Shown here in pieces: positions 9,401 through 15,858 of a stretch of 64,000 bases of DNA. The position numbers and the translations under genes are program-made. The notes below the pieces were generated by a model. The model ran no database searches. It was not told where the DNA came from and was given only the letters and a program-made list of their open reading frames with translations. The first letter of the stretch is position 1. Each line of letters starts with the position of its first letter. Location: contig JAWLCA010000002.1 in NCBI GenBank assembly GCA_041687395.1, positions 172,007 to 236,006 of the forward strand. The letters are read 5' to 3'. The DNA comes from JAWLCA01 sp041687395 (GTDB lineage Bacteria > Pseudomonadota > Alphaproteobacteria > Rhodobacterales > Rhodobacteraceae).

Positions 9401-10097
9401 CCGCCACTCGGATCGGGACGACGGACACGCCCGGTGCGCAGCCCATCCCCGCTCCGGCCAGGATCGAAAGCGTGCCGGTGCCATGGCCTGCGTTCTGGAT
9501 CAGGCCGCTGCTGCGGTCGACCGCCGAATTCGCCGGGCCGCCATCGACGAAGCTGCGCGCGAGATGAGTCTCGAGGAATTTTGGAAGCGTTGAATGGTCT
9601 GGATCGTATCCGGTGTCGACATGCGCCACGCGCACGTCCATGCGGCGATCGCGGTTGGGGATGGAGGCGAACTGGCTGAAATTCGTCTGCTCGTGCCAGC
9701 GTGGCCAGCGGTCATCGCCCTGCGCGACTTGCGGGAATCGCGGATCCTGCGCCTCCGGGGCAGCGCATCCGGCCGCCAGTCGCCGCACCGTCTGGTGCGG
9801 TGGCTCGGCCACCCAACGCTGCACGATATCCGGCTCCGCAAATTCGACCGACGGCGCGCCGTCGAACCCCAGCCCATCGGTCAGGAGATCATGGCATAAA
9901 TCCCAAGGCAAGGTTTCCTGATCGGTTTCCAGCACCTGCCAGCGCGGTGTCTCGGCCGCGCCCAGTGCCGCGTCGCGTTCGATGCTGTCGAAGAGCGGCC
10001 TGACCGTGGCCCGCGGGGCGCCACGGCCGCTGCCCATCCGGAACGTCTCGGACAGGGCACCCGCCTTGATCATTATGCGCGTCTGGCCGTCCGACAT
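6495..10097 (-). CDS. Dual protease: subtilisin-like S8 domain fused to thermolysin-like gluzincin domain
   Basis: 1200 aa, no signal peptide, so probably cytoplasmic. An N-terminal region (1-150) may be propeptide-like. The S8 domain spans about 150-420 with the full triad: Asp161 (VAHVDTGYD), His205 (NAGHGTGTLS), Ser376 (GAGTSAATP), plus oxyanion Asn296 (TAAGNNFG). A linker with Leu/Glu-rich helices (470-540) follows. A second, metallopeptidase domain lies at about 590-1000: HETTH at 762-766, HEAFAD with Glu789 and Asp793, and GPHARGAVL with His874 placed like the thermolysin proton-donor His. All catalytic residues of both classes are present. The last 200 residues are unassigned. It is first gene of a pair with the MBL hydrolase (3-nt gap). 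Function is unknown; a conflict or regulated-proteolysis role is inferred. Confidence 0.85.
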   Translation of the reverse strand: MSDGQTRIMIKAGALSETFRMGSGRGAPRATVRPLFDSIERDAALGAAETPRWQVLETDQETLPWDLCHDLLTDGLGFDGAPSVEFAEPDIVQRWVAEPPHQTVRRLAAGCAAPEAQDPRFPQVAQGDDRWPRWHEQTNFSQFASIPNRDRRMDVRVAHVDTGYDPDHSTLPKFLETHLARSFVDGGPANSAVDRSSGLIQNAGHGTGTLSILAGAGMGCAPGVSVVPIRVADSVVLMRSSAIARAFDYIHQLCRDPSTFVHVVTMSMGGLASQAWAEAVNALYEAGVTLVTAAGNNFGNLPTRLIVYPARFNRVTAAAGVMADFRPYTDLGISRMAGNYGPGQKMGTTIAACTPNVPWARMGCPSVIDCNGAGTSAATPQVAAAAALWIAKYRAAWEGYAHGWQKTEAVRRALFDSALLTDPKGTMGDASRLGRGRLQSAAALGTAPRKAAHLTRTPPDSASFAALRLMTGLGMREQDAKRLQMLELEALQLSQSAEIEALLPNGPDEPPQDPTELRRLAEALADQPGASKALRDTLAAVSGRSVLPASADTSHARTLPGEDELRQSELVHAMAPDLAKPAKRRIKVFAFDPAMSAKLETLTLNEVTLEIPWEPLKPGPVGRYLEVIDIDPASDCAYAPVDLDAPEILGRDGLPPSEADPRFHQQMVYAVAMRTIDAFESALGRVALWSTREGQDTADRTSESFVPRLRIHPHALRAANAYYSPDRKALLFGYFRSGEDGPVHLPPRALVFTCLSHDVIAHETTHALLDGLHRRFRIPTNTDVLAFHEAFADIVALFQHFSIPEALQSEIARTRGDLAQQSALGELAQQFGAALGGHGALRNFLGDYHDQDGEKVWKPRKPALSDYPDARGPHARGAVLVSAVFDAFLQIYRRRSADLIRLATGGTGVLPAGEIPHDLVRRLTKEASVAASQVLRICIRALDYCPPIDITFGEYLRALITADADVVPDDPLAYRTAFVSAFRCRGIPIEGIDHVSPTSLMWDPPGIQPKGLGQVLGRMSLDWKRSADRAAAYASTEENVRKFQRWMRQEENVSDTMLAALGLRRDAGALPMTITDRNGNERKVAGTLQPFTVNSVRPARRVTESGEVRADLVVNITQRWTPDDHPNQAYDGGCTLLIDIERAEIRYCIRKRVANERRVAEQLAFVADRGETSLAATYTDAAPRRGEPFAMLHSMPVDGD

Positions 10098-10210
10098 TCT
10101 GCCTGACCCCTCTGACCGGCGCGGGTTCGCCCCGCGTCAGCTGAGGGTCTCAAGGGACGGGCGCCAAGTCAAAGAAATTCCGTGACCGCGCCGATGGTTG
10201 TGCCATCCGT

Positions 10211-10243
10211 GGAAAAACAAAAAGGGGCGGTTGACCGCCCCTT
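10211..10243 (-). terminator. Rho-independent terminator of the cold-shock gene
   Basis: On the minus strand GGGGCGG-TCAA-CCGCCCC (7-bp stem, 4-nt loop) is followed by a T-rich tract (complement of the A-rich run 10213-10223). It lies 36 nt past the csp stop codon. Confidence 0.85.
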
Positions 10244-10255
10244 CCACTCTCATCG

Positions 10256-10278
10256 TCCTTTCGCCCGTGGCGAAAGGA
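10256..10278 (-). other. 10-bp stem-loop abutting the csp stop codon
   Basis: TCCTTTCGCC and GGCGAAAGGA pair perfectly over 10 bp with a 3-nt loop. The hairpin begins directly after the csp TGA and has no T-tract, so it could stabilise or process the csp 3' end ahead of the true terminator at 10211-10243. Confidence 0.55.
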
Positions 10279-10485
10279 TCAGTCCAGCGCCAGGTTCGTG
10301 GCCGACTCGCGGCCGTCACGGCCGGTTTCCAGATCGAATGTCACCTTCTGACCGTCGTCGAGGCTGCGCAGCCCGGCGCGCTCAAGCGCGGTGATGTGCA
10401 CGAACACATCCTTCGAGCTGCCTTCCGGCTGGATGAAGCCGAAGCCTTTGGTGGCGTTGAACCATTTCACGGTGCCTTTGGCCAT
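10279..10485 (-). CDS. Cold-shock protein, CspA family
   Basis: 68 aa single cold-shock domain, the usual size. It has the nucleic-acid-binding motifs RNP1 (KGFGFI) and RNP2 (VFVHI) and the start AKGTVKWFNATKG. Such proteins bind single-stranded RNA or DNA and melt secondary structure. The ribosome-binding site AAGGAGA lies 7 nt before the ATG. The gene is monocistronic, ending in two hairpins including a strong terminator. The 189-nt upstream region to 10674 has no gene and may carry a long 5' leader, which is common for csp genes. Whether it is cold-induced cannot be told from sequence. Confidence 0.95.
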   Translation of the reverse strand: MAKGTVKWFNATKGFGFIQPEGSSKDVFVHITALERAGLRSLDDGQKVTFDLETGRDGRESATNLALD

Positions 10486-10674
10486 CGTGATGTCTCCTTC
10501 TAAACAATCTGCCCGCGGTATTGCGGCAGGTCGGCCCCGATAGTCACTGAAGCGTCAGACTGCGGCCGGTTAGGGAGACAGAAGATCGTCAGAGAGTAGC
10601 GTCGCATCGCCGATATGGCAGCGTGCGGTGCGAATTGCAACCGATTTCCCCGTGGCGCCGTCGTGGCGCCCGCG

Positions 10675-11100
10675 TCAGTTCACCGTGATGGTCACCACGT
10701 CGGACATGATCGGCGGGTCGTGCGGGACGTGGAAATGATCGCCCAGAAGCAGCATCAGGGTGTGGGTTCCCGAGGGCAGATCCAGTGTCGCTTCGGTTTG
10801 GCCGGCACCGAAGTGGCGATGGCGATCATCGGCGGGAAGCGGGGCATCCAGGGCGATCTCGTCCGGGGCGACGTTGATCAGAAGGTGGTGGTGGCCGGTG
10901 TTGTCATGCTCGACCCCAGCGGGCGCCACGCCCATACCCTGCAGGCCGAAGCGCACGGTCACGGGATTGCTGACGGTCGCGCCGTCTTCCGGGCTGATGA
11001 TATAGACCGCAGCGCCCTCGGGCGCGGCTGTCCGATCCTGAGCGAACGCGGGAATGGCGGTGGCAACGGCCAGCATCGCGGCTGCGGCAAAGCGGATCAT
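10675..11100 (-). CDS. DUF4399 periplasmic protein
   Basis: 141 aa with signal peptide MIRFAAAAMLAVATAIPAFAQ. The mature part contains the DUF4399 features VYIISPEDGATVSNPVTVRFGLQGMGVAPAG (in two overlapping pieces), then HDNTGHHHLLIN and a C-terminal LMLLLGDHFHVPH. The histidine-rich GHHHLLI and DHFHVPH segments suggest metal binding, but the family has no established function. I place the start at 11100 because GGGAGGACCGA precedes that ATG; longer readings to 11181 lack support. It is transcribed with the same polarity as rimO, 62 nt downstream of the rimO stop, and could be in its operon. Confidence 0.82.
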   Translation of the reverse strand: MIRFAAAAMLAVATAIPAFAQDRTAAPEGAAVYIISPEDGATVSNPVTVRFGLQGMGVAPAGVEHDNTGHHHLLINVAPDEIALDAPLPADDRHRHFGAGQTEATLDLPSGTHTLMLLLGDHFHVPHDPPIMSDVVTITVN

Positions 11101-11162
11101 TCGGTCCTCCCTTGTTTCCGACGGGGTTCTCCCGTCGTGCAAAGGATAACACGAATTGCCGA

Positions 11163-12533
11163 TCAGACGACTCTGCCCCACAGATCGTACTCGCCGGCCT
11201 CGTCCACTTCGACCGTCACGATGTCTCCGGGCGACAGGGCGTCGAAGTCGTCGTCGATGAACAGGTTGCCGTCGATCTCGGGTGCATCGGCCATGGTGCG
11301 GCAGGTCGCGCCCTCGTCGTCCACCTCATCCACGATCACCGGCAGGCGCTTGCCGACCTTCGCGGTCAGCTTCGCCGCGCTGATCGCCTGAGAGGTCTGC
11401 ATGAAACGGTCCCACCGCTCCTGCTTCACCTGTTCCGGCACATGGTCGGGCAGGGCGTTCGACCGGGCGCCAGCGACGTTCTCGTACTTGAAGCAGCCGA
11501 CGCGATCGAGCTGTGCCTCGACCAGCCAGTCCAGCAGGGTCTGGAATTCATCTTCCGTCTCACCGGGGTAGCCCACGATGAAGGTGGAACGGAGCGTGAT
11601 TTCGGGGCAGATCCGCCGCCAGGCCGCGATTTCGTCCAGCGTCTTTGCGGCGGCGGCGGGGCGAGCCATCCGGCGCAGGGTGTCGGGGTGGGCGTGCTGG
11701 AACGGAATGTCGAGGTAGGGCAGCACCAGCCCGTCTGCCATAAGCGGGATCAGGTCGCGCACATGCGGGTAGGGGTAGACATAATGCAGCCTTACCCAGG
11801 CGCCGAGGCTGCCCAGATCGCGCGCCAGATCGGTGATGTGGGCGCGCTGGCCGCGGTCGGTGGCGTGCTTCAGGTCGACCCCGTAGGCGCTGGTGTCCTG
11901 GCTGATGACCAGCAACTCCTTCACGCCGGCGTTCACCAGCCTCTCGGCCTCGCGCAGCACGGCGTGGGCGGGGCGGCTGACCAGGCGCCCGCGCATGTCG
12001 GGGATGATGCAGAAGCGGCACTTGTGGTTACAGCCTTCCGAGATCTTCAGGTAGCTGTAGTGGCGGGGCGTCAGCGACACGCCGGTCGCGGGAAGAAGGT
12101 CGATGAACGGATCGGGGCTGGGGGGCACGGCGACATGGACGGCGTCCAGCACCTGTTCATACTGGTGCGGGCCGGTAACGGCCAGAACCTTGGGGTGCGC
12201 GCCGGTGATGTAATCGGGTTCGGCCCCCAGGCAGCCGGTGACGATCACCCGGCCGTTTTCGCGGAGCGCCTCGCCGATGGCGTCAAGGCTCTCGGCCTTG
12301 GCCGAATCCAGGAAGCCGCAGGTGTTCACGATGACCGCATCGGCGCCCTGATAGTCGGGGCTGATGGCGTAGCCTTCGGCGCGCAGGCGGGTCAGGATGC
12401 GCTCGCTGTCGACCAGCGCCTTGGGGCAGCCGAGGGAGACCATGCCGATGGTCGGCTGACCGGGGCGCGGCGCCTCGGCGAAGCGGGGGGCGGGGGCGAG
12501 GTCGGGGCGCAGGTTGGGCGGGTTCGTCGTCAT
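11163..12533 (-). CDS. rimO: Ribosomal protein S12 methylthiotransferase
   Basis: 456 aa radical-SAM methylthiotransferase that beta-methylthiolates Asp89 of ribosomal protein S12. Domains in order: UPF0004 N-terminal with cluster cysteines in SLGCPKALVDSE, VNTCGFLDSAK and VTGCLGAEP; radical-SAM core with SEGCNHKCRFCIIP (CxxxCxxC); C-terminal TRAM domain ending in GEYDLWGRVV. The wording GCPKALVDSE and SEGCNHKC distinguishes RimO from MiaB. The ATG at 12533 is preferred; a GTG at 12581 would extend it by 16 residues, and neither has a strong ribosome-binding site. The divergent neighbour starts at 12792, and the shared upstream region holds a 14-bp palindrome. Confidence 0.93.
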   Translation of the reverse strand: MTTNPPNLRPDLAPAPRFAEAPRPGQPTIGMVSLGCPKALVDSERILTRLRAEGYAISPDYQGADAVIVNTCGFLDSAKAESLDAIGEALRENGRVIVTGCLGAEPDYITGAHPKVLAVTGPHQYEQVLDAVHVAVPPSPDPFIDLLPATGVSLTPRHYSYLKISEGCNHKCRFCIIPDMRGRLVSRPAHAVLREAERLVNAGVKELLVISQDTSAYGVDLKHATDRGQRAHITDLARDLGSLGAWVRLHYVYPYPHVRDLIPLMADGLVLPYLDIPFQHAHPDTLRRMARPAAAAKTLDEIAAWRRICPEITLRSTFIVGYPGETEDEFQTLLDWLVEAQLDRVGCFKYENVAGARSNALPDHVPEQVKQERWDRFMQTSQAISAAKLTAKVGKRLPVIVDEVDDEGATCRTMADAPEIDGNLFIDDDFDALSPGDIVTVEVDEAGEYDLWGRVV

Positions 12534-12619
12534 CGCGGCGATATAGGGCGTCGGGGCCTGCGGGGGAAGGGGCCTTCGCACGGGCGAGCAGGAGGGTTTC
12601 GGGCCGGTTTCGGAGCGGT

Positions 12620-12633
12620 GTGCACGCGTGCAC
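12620..12633. repeat. 14-bp palindrome, copy A of an intergenic element
   Basis: GTGCACGCGTGCAC is a perfect palindrome between divergent rimO and the endonuclease-like gene. It is followed by TCGCAAGTCATTGAA and an AT-rich stretch. A closely similar arrangement recurs at 13896-13950 (copy B). See findings. Confidence 0.6.
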
Positions 12634-12791
12634 GAAGTCGCAAGTCATTGAACAGAGGGTATTTCCATTTTTCCGTTTACCAAATTTAAACCTGCGTGCA
12701 CGCTTTGCAGGCCGGCGCGGGTGGGGCCAAGGGAACCGCCGGCACGTCCGCCGGGTTGCCTTGGCATGAACTGCGCGCAGGAGGGGACGGG

Positions 12792-13880
12792 GTGATCGAG
12801 GGGGCGATCTGGGTGGCGGTGGCGCTGATGGTCGTGCTGACGGTGCTGCCCATGAGCCGTGTGGCGCATGGCGCGGTACGGGCGGCTGGGTTTGCGCGGC
12901 AGCAGGTGATCGTGGTGTCGCTGGCGCTGGTGGTGCTGGTCGTTCTTGTGTTCCGCGACGGGCCGCTGTTTCTGGCGCTGGGCCTTCTGGCGGCCGTGCT
13001 TGTGGTGCAACTGGGCTATATCGGACGCTTCTTTCCCACCGGGCGGGTGCAGACGCTGCGGGCGGAGCCGCCACTGTCGCAGGATCGGACCCGGCAACTG
13101 CGGCTGCTGACCGCGAACGTGCGCCAGTCCAACCGGGATTTCGCCCGCACCGTCGCCCTGATCGAGGGCGAGGCGCCGGATGTTGCGATTCTGCTGGAGA
13201 CGGATCAGGCGTGGATCGACGGGCTGGCGCCGCTGCAGGCGACCTATCCACATCGGCAGGTCTGGCCGCAGGACAACGGCTACGGCATCGCCGTCCTGTC
13301 GCGGCTGCCGCTGGAAGATCCGGAGTGGCGGGAACTGGTGGTCAGGAACGTGCCTTCGGTCAAGCTGCGGCTGCAGCTGGGCGGAGACGACATCCGGCTT
13401 TACGTCGTGCACCCCGAGCCACCCGTTCCCCATCACGGGACCGAGGGCCGGGATGCCGAGATCGGGCTGGTGGGGGTGGAGGCGGAGAAGGACCCGCTGC
13501 CCACCATTGTGGCGGGCGATCTGAACGACGTGGCCTGGTCGCACACCACGCGGCGGTTCCAGCGGTTGTCGGGCCTGCTCGATCCCCGCGTGGGGCGGGG
13601 GTTCTACAACACCTTTCACGCTCAGGTGCCGATCTGGCGCTGGCCGCTGGATCACCTGTTTCACGACCCCCGGTTCCGGCTCGTCTCGATGCGGCGGCTG
13701 CCGGACATCGGGTCCGATCACTTCCCGATGCTGTTCTGCCTCGCGCTGGCGCCTTTGGAAGACGCGGGCGAGGAGCCGGAGGAGGCGAACGGGCAGGACC
13801 GCCGCGAAATCCGCGAAATGGCCGCCGAGGAGCGGGCGAGCGACCGCGAGCCGATCGGCAGCGAGTGGGAGAAGGAATAG
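12792..13880 (+). CDS. Membrane-anchored endonuclease/exonuclease/phosphatase family protein
   Basis: 362 aa from the GTG at 12792, which is preceded by AGGAGGGGACGGG; an upstream ATG at 12696 would add 32 poorly conserved-looking residues. The N-terminus has two or three hydrophobic helices (about residues 3-75). The EEP fold follows: LLTANVRQSN, ILLETDQAW, YGIAVLSRLPL, VVHPEPP, IVAGDLNDVAWS and the terminal GSDHFPM His motif. This is the layout of the YafD-like family of membrane EEP proteins, whose substrates are not established. The C-terminal 45 residues are acidic and Arg-rich, outside the fold. It is divergent from rimO and followed by copy B of the palindromic element. Confidence 0.82.
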   Translation: MIEGAIWVAVALMVVLTVLPMSRVAHGAVRAAGFARQQVIVVSLALVVLVVLVFRDGPLFLALGLLAAVLVVQLGYIGRFFPTGRVQTLRAEPPLSQDRTRQLRLLTANVRQSNRDFARTVALIEGEAPDVAILLETDQAWIDGLAPLQATYPHRQVWPQDNGYGIAVLSRLPLEDPEWRELVVRNVPSVKLRLQLGGDDIRLYVVHPEPPVPHHGTEGRDAEIGLVGVEAEKDPLPTIVAGDLNDVAWSHTTRRFQRLSGLLDPRVGRGFYNTFHAQVPIWRWPLDHLFHDPRFRLVSMRRLPDIGSDHFPMLFCLALAPLEDAGEEPEEANGQDRREIREMAAEERASDREPIGSEWEKE

Positions 13881-13895
13881 GGGCAGGGCGGCCCC

Positions 13896-13911
13896 TGCTC
13901 ACGCGTGAGCA
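13896..13911. repeat. 16-bp palindrome, copy B of an intergenic element
   Basis: TGCTCACGCGTGAGCA is a perfect palindrome 16 nt after the endonuclease-like gene stop. It is followed by TCGCAAGGCATTGAA and an AT-rich stretch ending in ATTAACC, matching the flank of copy A at 12620-12690. A weaker stem (GGGGC/GCCCC, 13880-13895) lies directly before it, so it might also help termination. Confidence 0.6.
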
Positions 13912-14043
13912 GAATCGCAAGGCATTGAAATACCGGCATTTCGGTTTTTTCATTAACCGGATCGAAAGGAGAGCACGCGGCGCTTTCCCCCGTGAGGTGC
14001 CGCCTTGCTGGACAGTTTCGGGGCGTTGTTGTAAGCGCCGGGC

Positions 14044-15726
14044 ATGGTCGAGCGAAACAGTCAGTTATCGTCCCATGCGGCCGCGACACCGCCGCTGCGG
14101 CGCGGGCTGCGCGCGCTGGCCGATCCCTGGACGCTGCTGGCGGCCCTGATCGCGACGCTGGCGCTGATGCCCATCGTGTCGGTGATCTGGCTGGCGTTGA
14201 ACCCTGTCGAGAACATCTGGCCACATCTGGTGCGGACCACCTTGCCGCGATACCTGGGCAATACCGTCTTCCTGATGGTGGCGGTGGGCACGCTGACGGC
14301 GGTGGTGGGCACCGCAACGGCCTGGCTGGTCACGATGTACCGCTTTCCCGGCGCGCGGGTGCTGGAATACGCGCTGCTGCTGCCGCTGGCGGTGCCTGCG
14401 TATGTCGGTGCCTATGCGCTGGTCGATCTGCTGGATTATTCCGGCCCGGTGCAGGTGGCCCTGCGCGACGCCTTTGGCTGGGAGACGTCGCGCGACTACT
14501 GGTTCCCGCGCGTGCGCTCGCGTGCATTCGCGGCCATCGTGCTGGCCGCAGCACTGTATCCCTATGTCTACCTGCTGGCCCGCGCGGCGTTCCGCGAACA
14601 ATCGGGTGCCTCCTACGAGGTCGGGCGCGCTCTGGGCGTCGGGCCCTGGGGGCTGTTCTTTCGCGTCGGCCTGCCGCTGGCGCGGCCCGCCATCGCCATC
14701 GGCGCGGCGCTGGCGATGATGGAGACGGTGAATGACTATGGCGTGGTGGCCTATTTCGGGGTGCAGACGCTGACCACGGGGATCTTCTCGGTCTGGCTGT
14801 CGGCGGGCAATCCGGGCGGGGCGGCGCAGATCGCCATGGTGATCCTGGGGCTGATCCTGCTGCTGGTGGCGCTGGAACGGATCAGCCGCCGCCGCCAGCG
14901 CGTGCACCAGAGCGCGCGCAACGTGCGCCCGGTGGTGCGGCTGGCGCTGACCGGCTGGAAGGGCTGGGTGGCGACGCTGGTCTGCGTGGTGCCCTTTGCG
15001 GCCGGGTTCGTGGCGCCGGTGGCGGTGATCCTGCGCCACGCGCTGGGCATACCGGAGATGTGGCTGGTGCCGGGGCTGGGGGGGGCACTGGCCAACACGC
15101 TGGTCGTGGGGGGGGCGGCGGCGGTGCTGACCGTGTCGGCGGCGCTGCTGCTGGTCTATGGGGTGCGGTTGACGGGGCATGCGTCGGTCCGGGCGCTGCT
15201 GCCGGTGACCACCATCGGCTATGCGGCGCCCGGCGCGGTGCTGGCGGTGGGCATCCTGATCCCGCTGGCGACCATCGACCACGGGCTGGCGGATGCGATC
15301 CAGTGGATCACCGGGCGCGATCCGGGGCTGTTGCTGACCGGATCGGCCTTTGCCATCATCTTTGCCTATTGCGTGCGGTTCTTTGCCATCGCCCAGGGGG
15401 CGGCGGATGCGGCGTTCGGCCGGATCAGTCCCAGCCTGCCGATGGCGGCGCGGTCGCTGGGCCGGGGGCGGGCAGGCACGCTGCGATCGGTCTATCTGCC
15501 GCTGATGCGCGGGTCGGTGGGCACGGCGCTGCTGATCGTCTTCGTCGATTGCGTGAAGGAACTGCCCGCCACGCTGCTGTTGCGGCCGTTCAACTACAAC
15601 ACGCTGGCCACGCGGGTCTATGAGAAGGCCCATGTCGAGGCGCTGGCGGAGGCGGCGCCCGCGGCGGTGCTGGTAATCCTGGTGGGGCTGGCGGCGGTGG
15701 CGCTGCTGGCGCGGGCGAACCGCTAG
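14044..15726 (+). CDS. Iron(III)-type ABC transporter permease (FbpB-like, two fused permease domains)
   Basis: 560 aa integral membrane protein with about 12 transmembrane helices in two homologous halves, as in FbpB/SfuB/ThiP-type permeases. Each half ends with an EAA-loop that contacts the ATPase: SYEVGRALGVGPWGLFFRVGLPLARP near residue 200 and MAARSLGRGRAGTLRSVYLPLMRG near 480 (both read in pieces). Family members import ferric iron or similar substrates from a periplasmic binding protein. Neither a binding protein nor an ATPase gene is adjacent, so the partners must be elsewhere. The ATG at 14044 has no strong ribosome-binding site. No obvious iron-responsive operator was seen upstream. 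Confidence 0.85.
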   Translation: MVERNSQLSSHAAATPPLRRGLRALADPWTLLAALIATLALMPIVSVIWLALNPVENIWPHLVRTTLPRYLGNTVFLMVAVGTLTAVVGTATAWLVTMYRFPGARVLEYALLLPLAVPAYVGAYALVDLLDYSGPVQVALRDAFGWETSRDYWFPRVRSRAFAAIVLAAALYPYVYLLARAAFREQSGASYEVGRALGVGPWGLFFRVGLPLARPAIAIGAALAMMETVNDYGVVAYFGVQTLTTGIFSVWLSAGNPGGAAQIAMVILGLILLLVALERISRRRQRVHQSARNVRPVVRLALTGWKGWVATLVCVVPFAAGFVAPVAVILRHALGIPEMWLVPGLGGALANTLVVGGAAAVLTVSAALLLVYGVRLTGHASVRALLPVTTIGYAAPGAVLAVGILIPLATIDHGLADAIQWITGRDPGLLLTGSAFAIIFAYCVRFFAIAQGAADAAFGRISPSLPMAARSLGRGRAGTLRSVYLPLMRGSVGTALLIVFVDCVKELPATLLLRPFNYNTLATRVYEKAHVEALAEAAPAAVLVILVGLAAVALLARANR

Positions 15727-15858
15727 GCGGGCGGTTTCCTTGCGCGAACGTGATCGGGCGCGTCCGGAATCGGGAACCCCCGGCCCGCTTTCGGGTTATC
15801 GTTGTGATAACGTCAGGCCCGGCGCGCGTGCGTGCACCGTTTCAGAAGGATTTCGACC

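Noticed and set aside
13956..14043. Iron-responsive operator in front of the FbpB-like permease
   Set aside because: No Fur-, RirA- or Irr-like inverted repeat could be seen.
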